Origin: Sphingomonadales bacterium 32-65-25
Lineage (GTDB): Bacteria > Pseudomonadota > Alphaproteobacteria > Sphingomonadales > Sphingomonadaceae
NCBI GenBank assembly: GCA_002280855.1
Contig: NCEU01000001.1
Span: forward strand, 310,001 to 374,000
Direction of reading: 5' to 3'
DNA length: 64,000 nt
Shown here: piece after piece, positions 30,282 to 38,988 of the stretch
Layout of the letters: each line of letters starts with the position of its first letter
How positions within the stretch are numbered: position 1 is the first letter of the stretch
Notes under the pieces: generated by a model
Database searches by the model: none
Seen by the model: only the letters and a program-made list of their open reading frames with translations
Told to the model about the DNA's origin: nothing
Program-made: the position numbers and the translations under genes

Positions 30282-32171
30282 TCACTCCGGCTTGAAGGCC
30301 AGCGCCGTCCGCCCCATCCCCAGCGGCGCGGCAGCGGTGTAGAGGACCACAGCCAACCGCCCAGCCGCCAGATCGGCCCGCGCCAGCGCGTCGAGCACCA
30401 GATCGGCGCTGGCGCGTTTCTGCCCGCGCAGCATGATCGGCACCAGGATCGGCCCCGGCCCGCCTTCGTGGCTGCGATGCAGGGCAATTGCGAACGGTGC
30501 ATCCTTGCCGTTGCCGCTGACGGTCACGTCGGCGTGGAGCCGGGCTGTGGTCGGCTCCCAAGTGAAGCGGACCGTCGCTTTTGCGGTGCCACTGCCGACA
30601 AGGCTCACCACGGCCTGGCTCGGCCCCGGCGCCTTGCCGGCCACCAGCGGCGGGGTGCTGAACGGCGGCTGGCGCGGTTTGGCCAGTTGCTCCCACCCGT
30701 GCGCGAGCGCCAACAGCCGCGGTTCGGCAAAGGCGGCCCCCAGCAGTTCCAGGCCCACCGGCAGCCCGCGCGGGGTAAAGCCGGCCGGAATGGCCAGTGC
30801 CGGCAGGCCGGTAATCACGCTCAACCGGCAATTGCTGGCGATGTTCTCGGCGCCGATCACTGGCGGCCGGCCCAACGACGTGGGATAGAGCAGCGCGTCG
30901 AGCCGCTCCTTGGTCAGCAACGCATCCGTCGCCGCCCGCGCCACTGTGCGTTTGGCCAGCAGCAACTGATAGCCGGGGGCATTGCGATCCGGGCCAGCCA
31001 GCGGATCACGCAGCCGCTTGTCGAGCTGGTCATGATGCAGGCCGGCCTTCACGATTTGGTCCAGCGAGGCGACCGGCGCCCCCGGATGCGTCGCCAGATA
31101 ACGCCGCAGGTCCTCGACAAATTCGAACGTGCTGGCGCTGGCATCGTTCAACATCTCGTCGAGGCCGGGAATGGCCACCTCAATCACCTCGGCACCAGCA
31201 TTGCGCATTGCGGTGATGGCCTGATCATAGACCAATTTGCCGTCCCCATCGTCGGGCACGATGGTGAACAGGCTGCGCAACACGCCAATGCGCGCGCCTT
31301 TCAGTGATCCGGACTGCAGCGTATCGGCATAGGATTTGGGCACATGTGCATCAGCCCCCGCCGTGATCGCGTCGCGCTTGTCACTGCCCACCGTGGCATC
31401 CAGCATGATCGCCAGATCGGCGACGCTGCGCGCCAGCGGCCCGGCCACATCCTGCGTATCGGAAAGTGGAATCACGCCCGTCCGACTCGCCAGCCCGCGT
31501 GTGGTGCGCAGGCCAAACAAATTCTGATAGGCCGCCGGAATGCGGATCGAACCGCAGGTGTCGCTGCCCATGCCGGCCGCGGCAAAGCTGGCGGCAATCG
31601 CCGCACCGGTGCCGCCACTGGAACCGCCCGGAGAGCGCAGCAGATCATAGGGATTGCGCGTCTGTCCGGTGAGCGAGGAAATGGTGGTGGTGCCGGCGGC
31701 CAGTTCGTGCATGGCCGTTTTGCCGAGGATGATGGCGCCGGCGCTGCGCAGCTTTTCCACCTGGTGGGCATCCTGCGCCGGCTGCAACGTCGCCAGCGCC
31801 AGCGCGCCACCGCTGGTGGGCATGTCCTTGGTATCGAAATTGTCTTTCACCAGCACCGGAATGCCGTGCAGCGGCCCGCGTGGGCCTTTGCTTGCACGCT
31901 CCTTGTCCAGCGCATCCGCTTGCGCCAGCGCGGCGGGATTGAGCGTGACGATGCTGTTCAGCGCCGGGCCTTGGCTGTCATAGGCGGCAATGCGGGCCAG
32001 ATAGGCCTGCACCAGTTGGCGCGATGTCACCGCTCCACTGGCCAGCGCCGCCTGCAGCTGCGGGATGGAGGCTTCCGCCACCTCGACGCTGCCCGGCGGT
32101 TGCGGCGCCGCCTGCACGGCTGGTGCCATTGTTGCCATCACCAGGGCCACACTGCGGCTGCGCTTCATCAT
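30282..32171 (-). CDS. Exported amidase-signature hydrolase
   Basis: A 629-residue amidase-signature protein with a signal peptide (about residues 1-21, ending VQAAP). The Ser-cisSer-Lys triad is visible: Lys in GIPVLVKDNFD, the cis-Ser in GGSSGGTGAA and the nucleophile Ser in DTCGSIRIPA. Roughly 130 extra C-terminal residues beyond the amidase domain look beta-rich and are of unknown role. The signal indicates a periplasmic amide or peptide substrate. ATG 32171 follows AAGGGGG by 5 bases. It lies 60 bases after two short-chain dehydrogenase genes on the same strand. Confidence 0.87.
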   Translation of the reverse strand: MMKRSRSVALVMATMAPAVQAAPQPPGSVEVAEASIPQLQAALASGAVTSRQLVQAYLARIAAYDSQGPALNSIVTLNPAALAQADALDKERASKGPRGPLHGIPVLVKDNFDTKDMPTSGGALALATLQPAQDAHQVEKLRSAGAIILGKTAMHELAAGTTTISSLTGQTRNPYDLLRSPGGSSGGTGAAIAASFAAAGMGSDTCGSIRIPAAYQNLFGLRTTRGLASRTGVIPLSDTQDVAGPLARSVADLAIMLDATVGSDKRDAITAGADAHVPKSYADTLQSGSLKGARIGVLRSLFTIVPDDGDGKLVYDQAITAMRNAGAEVIEVAIPGLDEMLNDASASTFEFVEDLRRYLATHPGAPVASLDQIVKAGLHHDQLDKRLRDPLAGPDRNAPGYQLLLAKRTVARAATDALLTKERLDALLYPTSLGRPPVIGAENIASNCRLSVITGLPALAIPAGFTPRGLPVGLELLGAAFAEPRLLALAHGWEQLAKPRQPPFSTPPLVAGKAPGPSQAVVSLVGSGTAKATVRFTWEPTTARLHADVTVSGNGKDAPFAIALHRSHEGGPGPILVPIMLRGQKRASADLVLDALARADLAAGRLAVVLYTAAAPLGMGRTALAFKPE

Positions 32172-32231
32172 TGTTCCCCCTTGCCCGTTACCCACACAGC
32201 AAAGGCTAGCGCAGAAGCGCCGTCAAGCTGC

Positions 32232-32963
32232 TCAGCGCAGCATCAGGCCGCCATCGATGGCCAGGCTCTGCCCGGTGATATAGCTGGCGGCCGGGCTGGC
32301 GAGGAACAGGATGGCGCTGGCGATTTCGTCGGGTTCGCCCCAACGCTGCATCGGGATGGCGCGCATCAGTTTCTTCTCGCGCTCCGGGTTGGTGCGGGCG
32401 CCTTCGGTCATGCGCGTCGCGATGAAGCCCGGCGCCACCAAATTCACCCGCACGCCATCGGGCGCCCATTTGTCACCCAGCGCCCGCGTGAGGCCGAGCA
32501 GCCCGGCTTTCGACGCGGTGTAGGCCGGGGTTTCCTTCAACGCGAGGAAACTGGCGAGGCTGCCAACGTTGACGATGCTGCCCTTGGTGGCCTTCAACAG
32601 CGGGTGCAGACGCACCGACAAATCCATCACCGCATTCAGGTTGGTGTCGATAACGTGCTCGAACTCTTCCTGCTCATATTCGTTGGCCGAACCGCGGCCG
32701 GCGTTGTTCACCAGCACATCCAGATCGTCGATGTGCGCCGCCACTTCGGCGCGGGCTTCCGGCCAGGTGAGATCGGCCTGGATATAGGTCACGCCTTCGG
32801 GCGGCTCGTCATAGCATTCGACGCGGGTGCGGGTGCCGGTGATGGTCACCTTGGCACCCAGCGCCAGAAATTGTTCCGCCACCGCCTTGCCGATGCCCTG
32901 CGTACCGCCCGTCACCAGCACGGACTTGCCGCGCGCCCAGCTGCCGTTGTTCAGGCCGTTCAT
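32232..32963 (-). CDS. Short-chain dehydrogenase/reductase
   Basis: A 243-residue classical SDR: TGGTQGIG cofactor motif (residues 18-25), NNAG, the active Ser in VGSLAS, and YTASK. A basic residue after the second beta strand (TGTRTR) suggests NADP. The substrate cannot be told. Its ATG overlaps the stop of the upstream SDR by 4 bases (ATGA), so the two are coupled and probably serve one pathway. Confidence 0.88.
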   Translation of the reverse strand: MNGLNNGSWARGKSVLVTGGTQGIGKAVAEQFLALGAKVTITGTRTRVECYDEPPEGVTYIQADLTWPEARAEVAAHIDDLDVLVNNAGRGSANEYEQEEFEHVIDTNLNAVMDLSVRLHPLLKATKGSIVNVGSLASFLALKETPAYTASKAGLLGLTRALGDKWAPDGVRVNLVAPGFIATRMTEGARTNPEREKKLMRAIPMQRWGEPDEIASAILFLASPAASYITGQSLAIDGGLMLR

Positions 32964-33685
32964 GCGCTCAAACCCCCATCGATCACCAGCGACGTGCCGG
33001 TGACATACCGCGCCGCATCCGACGCCAGAAACAAGATTGGCCCGGCGATATCGTCGGGCTCACCAATACGGCCCAGCGGCACCTGCCGTTCCGTGGCCGC
33101 CAGCCGGTCCGGATGTTCCCAGGTGATCGCCGTCATCTTTGATCGCACCAGGCCGGGCGCCACCAGGTTCACCCTGATCCCCTCCCCACCCAGCGCCTGA
33201 CCCAGCGTACGCGTGAGCGTGAGCAGGCCGCCCTTGCTGGCCGAATAGGCTGGCTGGCCGATGGTGCCCTTGAAACTGGCAACGCTGCCAACAAACACGA
33301 TGCTGCCCCTGGCAGCAGCGAGTGCGGCGCGGAACTTCATCGCCAGCGCCATCGGGCCAGTGAGATTGGTGGCCAACACATCGGCAAAGGTTTCGGGGAT
33401 GAATTCAGCCCGATTGTAAGCCACCTTGGCGCCGGAGACGACCAGCGCATGAAGCTCCTCCACGTCCGGATCGAAGGCCGCCACCGCCGCCAGATCGCCC
33501 TGATCGAGCTGGTGATATTCGATGCCCGCGAGGTCGCCATCGGTGCCGGCATAATCCGCCGCACTGGCGCGCGTGCCCGTCACGATCACGCGCGCGCCTT
33601 CGGCCAGGAACCGACGCGCCGCGGCATTGCCGATCCCGGTCGATCCCCCTGTCACTAGCACGGTCTTGCCGGCAAACGCGCCCAC
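32960..33685 (-). CDS. Short-chain dehydrogenase/reductase
   Basis: A 241-residue classical SDR with TGGSTGIG and YSASK motifs; in place of the usual NNAG it has VVSGAK, an uncommon deviation in the beta-4 region. GTG 33685 (MGAFAGK) is chosen because GGGGAGA lies 6 bases upstream; GTG 33691 would leave no spacing. Only about 35 bases separate it from the divergent SDR at 33721, so the two promoters must overlap. It heads a minus-strand group with a second SDR and an amidase. Confidence 0.85.
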   Translation of the reverse strand: MGAFAGKTVLVTGGSTGIGNAAARRFLAEGARVIVTGTRASAADYAGTDGDLAGIEYHQLDQGDLAAVAAFDPDVEELHALVVSGAKVAYNRAEFIPETFADVLATNLTGPMALAMKFRAALAAARGSIVFVGSVASFKGTIGQPAYSASKGGLLTLTRTLGQALGGEGIRVNLVAPGLVRSKMTAITWEHPDRLAATERQVPLGRIGEPDDIAGPILFLASDAARYVTGTSLVIDGGLSA

Positions 33686-33720
33686 ACGCACTCTCCCCGT
33701 CTTACAGGGAGATTTCAGAC

Positions 33721-34674
33721 ATGGCGCTTCTATCCGGCAAGGTCGCGATTGTGACAGGCGGCGGCCGCGGGCTGGGCCGTTGCCACGCGCTGGCGCTGGC
33801 CGCCCACGGTGCAGCCGTGGTGGTGAACGATCTGGGCGGATCGGTAACGGGGGGCTCCCCTGATCAAAAACAGGGGGGCGCGGCGGACGAAGTGGTGGCC
33901 GAAATCAGCGCAATGGGCGGGCGGGCGGTAGCCAATCGCGCCAGCGTTGCCGATTGGGCCGGCGCAGAATCGATCATTGCCGATGCCGTGGCCGCGTTCG
34001 GCGGGCTCGATATCGTGGTCAACAACGCCGGCATCAACCGCCCGGCCAGCCTCATCGAGCTGACCGAGGCGGACTATGACCTTGAAACCGGTGTGCACCT
34101 GAAGGGCACCACCGCCGTTTGCCACCACGCCGCCAAATTCTGGGCGCGCGAAGGCCGCAAGGAGGGCCGCGCGATCGTCAACACCACATCGCCAGTGGGC
34201 GTGCATCCGATGGTCAACGGCGGGCCCTATTGCGCCGCCAAGGCTGGCATTGCCGCGCTCACCGTGGTGGCGGCGCAGGAACTGGCAAAGCTGGGCGTGC
34301 GCGCCAACGCCATAGCGCCCGCCGCCCGCACCCGCATGGTGATGGCTAGCCCGACGGTTGATGAACTAATGCCCAAATCCGACGGCTTTGATCGCCACCT
34401 GCCCGATCATGTTTCGCCATTGGTCGTGTATCTCGCCTCACCGCTCAATCGCTTCACCGGTCGCATCTTCGGCGCCGAAGGCCCGGACGTGGCGCTGTAT
34501 CAGCCGTGGAGCGCCGATTGGCTGGCCACAGGCGACGGTCATTGGGACGTGACCGCCCTCGCCGAAGCGCTGGCCGCCCTGCCCGAACAGGCCCCCATCC
34601 GCGCTTTCTATCCCGGCGGCCGCATCGACACGGTGATCCCACCCAACCGCACGCTCAAGGCGCTGCGCGGGTGA
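33721..34674 (+). CDS. Short-chain dehydrogenase, multifunctional-enzyme type
   Basis: A 317-residue SDR similar to the dehydrogenase part of bacterial and peroxisomal beta-oxidation enzymes: TGGGRGLGRCHALALA, VVNDLGGS, NNAG and YCAAK. After the catalytic region it has about 90 additional residues typical of this subgroup. A 3-hydroxyacyl-CoA or steroid substrate is plausible but unproven. GGGAGA precedes ATG 33721 by 8 bases. The next gene begins inside its stop codon. Confidence 0.85.
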   Translation: MALLSGKVAIVTGGGRGLGRCHALALAAHGAAVVVNDLGGSVTGGSPDQKQGGAADEVVAEISAMGGRAVANRASVADWAGAESIIADAVAAFGGLDIVVNNAGINRPASLIELTEADYDLETGVHLKGTTAVCHHAAKFWAREGRKEGRAIVNTTSPVGVHPMVNGGPYCAAKAGIAALTVVAAQELAKLGVRANAIAPAARTRMVMASPTVDELMPKSDGFDRHLPDHVSPLVVYLASPLNRFTGRIFGAEGPDVALYQPWSADWLATGDGHWDVTALAEALAALPEQAPIRAFYPGGRIDTVIPPNRTLKALRG

Positions 34675-35315
34675 CACCCATCGTCAGCGTCTTCGCCGCC
34701 TCCCCCGATCGCGGGCGCGGGTTGGCGCGGGACATGGCGGTGCGCTGGGCGCTGGCGGAGGTAGGGCAAGGACATGAGCTGCGGCCGCTGTGGTTCGCCG
34801 ATCTGAAGACGCCAGAGCACAAGGCGCGCCAGCCCTTCGGGCAGATCCCCACCTATGAAACCGATGGCCTGACCCTGTTCGAATCCGGCGCCATCGTGTT
34901 GCATATTGCCGAAACGCACGGCCTGCTGCCCGCCGATCCGGCTGCCCGTGCTCGCGCCATTGCCTGGATGTTTGCTGCCGTCAGCAGCATCGAACCAGTG
35001 ATCGTCGAGCGCGAGGTGGCCGTGCTGCTGGAAGGCGACAAGCCGTGGACGCGGGAACGCCTGCCGATGCTGGAGGCCCGGCTGCGCCAGCGGCTGGACG
35101 ACCTGGCGGCGTGGCTGGAAGGCCGCGACTGGCTGGAAGGCGATTTCAGCGCCGGCGACATCATGATGGTCTGCGTGCTGCGCCGGCCGGCGGCGGCGCT
35201 GCTGATGGGCGATTATCCGGCGCTGGCGGCCTATGTGGCGCGGGCCGAAGTCCGCCCGGCCTTCCAGACGGCCTTTGCCGAACAGAAGGCCCGTTCCGAC
35301 GCCGCACACGGCTGA
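34671..35315 (+). CDS. Glutathione S-transferase family protein
   Basis: A 214-residue two-domain GST. The thioredoxin-like N-terminal half has PFGQIPTYETDGLTLFESGAIVLHIAE, the usual glutathione-binding segment (cis-Pro and ES), and the helical C-terminal half contains DWLEGDFSAGDIMMVCVLRR. The catalytic residue of the N-terminus is not obvious. GTG 34671 overlaps the SDR stop (GTGA), so SDR and GST are co-translated and may detoxify or process the same compounds. Confidence 0.87.
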   Translation: MTPIVSVFAASPDRGRGLARDMAVRWALAEVGQGHELRPLWFADLKTPEHKARQPFGQIPTYETDGLTLFESGAIVLHIAETHGLLPADPAARARAIAWMFAAVSSIEPVIVEREVAVLLEGDKPWTRERLPMLEARLRQRLDDLAAWLEGRDWLEGDFSAGDIMMVCVLRRPAAALLMGDYPALAAYVARAEVRPAFQTAFAEQKARSDAAHG

Positions 35316-35404
35316 GGTGGCGCTGCGCGGCTGGCAAAATTCCGCATTGCGCTGGCCGCCGGCCCCGGCAACAGTCGCCACACTCAAGCCCAAGGCCCTG
35401 CCCG

Positions 35405-36580
35405 ATGTTCCTCACCTTCCTCGAAGAATTGCGCGCCGCGAAAATCCCGGCCTCCATGAAAGAGCATCTGATGATGCTGGAGGCGCTGCAGGGCGACGTG
35501 ATCGATTATTCGATCATCGATTTCTATTATCTGGCGCGCGCCACCTATGTGAAGGATGAAGGCCTGCTCGATCGGTTCGATCAGGTGTTTGCCAAGGTGT
35601 TCAAGGGGATTGAACCAACGCTGGAGAGCGAAACCGAGATTCCGGAAGACTGGCTGCGGGCGCTCGCCGAAATGAACCTGTCGGAAGAAGAGCGCGCCGA
35701 ACTGGAAAAGATGGGCTGGGACAAGCTGATGGAAACCCTCCAGAAGCGGCTGGAGGAACAGAAGAAGCGCCACGAAGGCGGCAACAAGTGGATCGGCACC
35801 GCCGGCAAATCCCCCTTTGGCGCGCAGGGCGACAATCCCGAAGGCGTGCGCATCGGCCAGAAGGACGGGCGCAAGCAGAGCGCCGTGAAGGTGTGGGACA
35901 AGCGCGAGTTCAAGAACCTTGATTCTACCGTTGAGCTGGGCACCCGCAACATCAAGGTCGCGCTGCGCCGTCTGCGCCGCTTTGCCCGCGAAGGCGCGGC
36001 GGACGAGCTTGATCTTGATTCCACCATCCGCGGCACCGCCAAGCAGGGCTGGCTCGATATCGTCATGCGCCCCGAACGGCACAATGCGGTGAAACTGCTG
36101 CTGATGCTGGATATCGGCGGTTCGATGGATCCGCATATCAAGCTGTGCGAGGAGCTGTTTTCAGCCGCCAAATCCGAATTCAAGCACATGGAATTCTTCT
36201 ATTTCCACAACTGCCCCTATGAGGCGGTGTGGAAAGACAACAAGCGCCGCTGGACCGAGCGGACGCCGATGATGGAAATCCTCCACAAATTCCCACATGA
36301 TTACAAACTGGTGTTCGTTGGTGACGCCTCGATGAGCCCGTACGAAATCACCTATGCCGGCGGCAGCACCGAACATTGGAACGAGGAACCCGGCGAGGCC
36401 TGGCTGCGCCGGATCACCGACGTCTATCACTCGTCAATCTGGCTGAACCCGATCCCGGAAAAGCATTGGGAAAACGGCCAGTCGATCCGCATGATCAAGG
36501 ACATCATGCACGACCGGATGTATCCGCTCACTCTGGAAGGGCTGGATCGCGGCATGCGGGAATTGAGCCGCAAGAAATAA
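35405..36580 (+). CDS. VWA-domain protein, CoxE-like partner of MoxR
   Basis: A 391-residue protein. The N-terminal half is charged and helical; the C-terminal von Willebrand A domain has the metal site DIGGSMD (Asp236, Ser240), followed by FYFHNCPYEAVW and FVGDASMSPYEI. Proteins of this group pair with MoxR ATPases to load or activate other proteins. The MoxR-type ATPase at 29427 is its probable partner despite the intervening genes. It begins 89 bases after the GST gene. Confidence 0.88.
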   Translation: MFLTFLEELRAAKIPASMKEHLMMLEALQGDVIDYSIIDFYYLARATYVKDEGLLDRFDQVFAKVFKGIEPTLESETEIPEDWLRALAEMNLSEEERAELEKMGWDKLMETLQKRLEEQKKRHEGGNKWIGTAGKSPFGAQGDNPEGVRIGQKDGRKQSAVKVWDKREFKNLDSTVELGTRNIKVALRRLRRFAREGAADELDLDSTIRGTAKQGWLDIVMRPERHNAVKLLLMLDIGGSMDPHIKLCEELFSAAKSEFKHMEFFYFHNCPYEAVWKDNKRRWTERTPMMEILHKFPHDYKLVFVGDASMSPYEITYAGGSTEHWNEEPGEAWLRRITDVYHSSIWLNPIPEKHWENGQSIRMIKDIMHDRMYPLTLEGLDRGMRELSRKK

Positions 36581-36603
36581 GGGGCCGGCGCGGCGCCGGC
36601 CCC
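36581..36603 (-). terminator. Terminator between VWA and quinohemoprotein genes
   Basis: A 10-bp perfect GC stem with a 3-base loop separates the convergent VWA and alcohol dehydrogenase genes. TTATTT follows on the minus strand, so it mainly serves the dehydrogenase; the plus-strand side is weak. Confidence 0.7.
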
Positions 36604-36611
36604 TCATCACT

Positions 36612-38741
36612 TCATTTGCCGCCAGCGGCTTCCAGCGCCTGCAACTTCTTCGCCTGGCTGCCCACATAGGCGCGCACGGCTTCCACCTGCGCCGGCGTGT
36701 ACCAGCGGCTGAAGGCGATCATGCCGTTGGCCTTCAGCGCGCCATCATGGACAACCGCCTTCCACGCCGCCGCATCGCTGAGCACGCCGGAGCGCCGCAG
36801 ATCGGGCAACACGCCCGAGGCATAGGCATCAGGGCCATGGCAGAAGGCGCAATTGACGCTGTAGATCTTGCCGCCTTCGGCCACCTGTGCCGGCGTGAAG
36901 GCGTCGCTGGGCGGGTTGGCCGCAGCAAACACCGGCTCGGTCGCCTTTGGCAACGCACCCTTGCCGCCCAGCTTGAACACCAGCAGCCGGCCATTGCGGG
37001 CTTCACGCGGATCATCAAAGCCGCTGGTCAGCGGATAGGCGCCACCATAGCCCGCCATGATCGCCACATATTGCTGGCCCTTCACGCTGTAGCTTACGGC
37101 CGGCGCGATGATGCCGGTTTGGGCCTTGAAGTTCCACAGCTTGGTGCCCGTGCTGGCATTGAAGGCCTGGAAATCACCGGCGCCATTGCCCTGGAACACC
37201 AGATTGCCCGCCGTCGCGAGCGTGCCGCCATTCCACGGGCCATCATAGGTGATTTCCCACGCCGGCTTCTGCGCCACCGGATCCCAGGCAATCAGCTTGC
37301 CTTTCAGCGATGCCTTGATCGCCTTGAACTGCGCCCGATCGTCCGGCACTGAACCGGGATCGAGCACGATGCCCAGGTTCCAGGCGCCTTCCCGGCGTTC
37401 AAAACCGGGCTCGTTCTGATACATCTGCGGCAATTCCTGTGCCGGCAGATACACGAGGCCGGTGCGCGGGGAATAGCTCATCGGATGCCAGTTGTGGGCG
37501 CCCAGCGGCGACGGCATCACCAGCGAGCCCGCGGTGCGGAAGCGGGCTTCCGGCACTTCGATCGGGCGGCCGGTCTTCATGTCAACGCCGGTGGCCCAGG
37601 TCTGGGTGGCAAAACCCTTGGCCGAGATCAGCTGGCCATTGGCCCGGTCGATCACATAGAAAAAGCCGTTCTTGGGCGCCTGCATCAGCACCTTGCGGGG
37701 CTTGCCCTCGATCATCAGCGTCGAAAGCATGATCGGTTGAGTGGCGGTATAGTCCCAGGTCTCGCCGGGCGTCGTCTGATAATGCCAGACATATTCACCG
37801 GTATCGGGCTTCAGCGCCAACACGGAGGACAGGAAGAGATTATCGCCCTTGCCTTCGGAGCGGATCATGTGATTCCACGGGCTACCGTTGCCGACGCCGA
37901 TATAGAGCTGATCCAGTTCCTGATCATAGACGATGGCATCCCAGGCGGTGCCGCCAGCGCCGCCCTTCCAATAGTCGCCAAACCAGGTCGGCGCCGCCTT
38001 GCCGGCCAGCACGCTGTCTGACACTTCGCCATCGGGGCCGTTGGCGGGGTTGCCCGGCACCGTGAAGAAGCGCCACTTCTTCTTGCCGGTCATCGCGTCA
38101 TAGGCCGTCACATAGCCGCGCACACCCAGTTCGGCGCCACCGTTGCCGATGATCACCATGCCCTTCACCACACGCGGCGCGCCGGTGATGGTGTAGGGCT
38201 TGGCCGTGTCGGTAAAGGTCTGCGTGGACCATTTCTGCTTGCCGGTGTTGGCATCCAGCGCGATCAGCCGGCCATCCAGCGCGGCCACATACACATGCCC
38301 GCCCCACACCGCGACACCGCGATTGACGACATCGCAGCAGGCACTGTGCCCGCGCGCCTTGTCCACCTTGGGATCAAACCGCCACTTCACCTTGCCGGTC
38401 ACGCCATCCAGCGCCATCACCGTGGACCAGCTGGTGGTGGTGTAAATCGTGCCATCCACCACAATCGGCGTGGCTTCCTGGCCGCGATTGGTGGGCAGAT
38501 CGGCATACCAGGCGAGGCCGAGCTGGCCCACATTGTCGGCATTGATCTGATTGAGATCGGCAAAGCGCTGCTCGGCATAGGTGCCGCCATGCGTCATCCA
38601 GTTGCCGGGCTCGCTGCGGGCATTCATCAGCCGCTGCGCATCCACGCCGCGCACGCCGGTGCCCGGCCCGCCCGACACGGCCAGACCCGCCGCCAGCATC
38701 GATCCCGAGAGCAGCATCGCTGCCATAACCAAACGCTTCAT
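36612..38741 (-). CDS. PQQ-dependent quinohemoprotein alcohol dehydrogenase
   Basis: A 709-residue periplasmic dehydrogenase of the methanol/ethanol family. It has a signal peptide (1-22), an eight-bladed PQQ propeller with the vicinal disulfide Cys135-Cys136, the catalytic Asp in TWDYTATQ, and a C-terminal cytochrome c domain (heme site CAFCH, 631-635; axial Met674). It oxidises alcohols and passes electrons through its own heme c to the respiratory chain. Three consecutive ATGs follow the GGGGAGG site; ATG 38741 has the best spacing (about 6 bases). No PQQ synthesis genes are in the window. Confidence 0.92.
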   Translation of the reverse strand: MKRLVMAAMLLSGSMLAAGLAVSGGPGTGVRGVDAQRLMNARSEPGNWMTHGGTYAEQRFADLNQINADNVGQLGLAWYADLPTNRGQEATPIVVDGTIYTTTSWSTVMALDGVTGKVKWRFDPKVDKARGHSACCDVVNRGVAVWGGHVYVAALDGRLIALDANTGKQKWSTQTFTDTAKPYTITGAPRVVKGMVIIGNGGAELGVRGYVTAYDAMTGKKKWRFFTVPGNPANGPDGEVSDSVLAGKAAPTWFGDYWKGGAGGTAWDAIVYDQELDQLYIGVGNGSPWNHMIRSEGKGDNLFLSSVLALKPDTGEYVWHYQTTPGETWDYTATQPIMLSTLMIEGKPRKVLMQAPKNGFFYVIDRANGQLISAKGFATQTWATGVDMKTGRPIEVPEARFRTAGSLVMPSPLGAHNWHPMSYSPRTGLVYLPAQELPQMYQNEPGFERREGAWNLGIVLDPGSVPDDRAQFKAIKASLKGKLIAWDPVAQKPAWEITYDGPWNGGTLATAGNLVFQGNGAGDFQAFNASTGTKLWNFKAQTGIIAPAVSYSVKGQQYVAIMAGYGGAYPLTSGFDDPREARNGRLLVFKLGGKGALPKATEPVFAAANPPSDAFTPAQVAEGGKIYSVNCAFCHGPDAYASGVLPDLRRSGVLSDAAAWKAVVHDGALKANGMIAFSRWYTPAQVEAVRAYVGSQAKKLQALEAAGGK

Positions 38742-38817
38742 CATCATCCTCCCCAGAATGTGCCGGCAGATTATGGCATGGGCCGCAAAGCGCAAACCGT
38801 TGATTGTCGCAGGCGTA

Positions 38818-38988
38818 TCAGGCCGGCACCGGCATGCTCACCACCCAGGCGTTGAAGGCGACCACCGCGCCCGCCACCATCATCAATATGGCCTTGGTGC
38901 GATTGCCGCCCGGTTGCTGCAACAGCCACACCCCGCCCAACACCAGCGCCAACGCCGCGGCCAGCGCCAGCCCGGTGATCGGGCTCAC
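38818..38988 (-). CDS. 56-residue double-spanning membrane protein coupled to glpK
   Basis: GTG 38988 overlaps the glpK stop codon (GTGA), and the ORF encodes 56 residues with two hydrophobic helices (residues 3-24 and 35-52) joined by a short loop QQPGGNRTK. It ends in MPVPA. The stop-start overlap argues for translational coupling and a real gene. No family is recognised. A role near glycerol uptake or phosphorylation is only suggested by position. Confidence 0.6.
   Translation of the reverse strand: MSPITGLALAAALALVLGGVWLLQQPGGNRTKAILMMVAGAVVAFNAWVVSMPVPA

Noticed and set aside
36612..38741. Possible methanol dehydrogenase large subunit
   Set aside because: The fused cytochrome c domain (CAFCH) and absence of a small-subunit gene or separate cytochrome point to a quinohemoprotein (type II) alcohol dehydrogenase.
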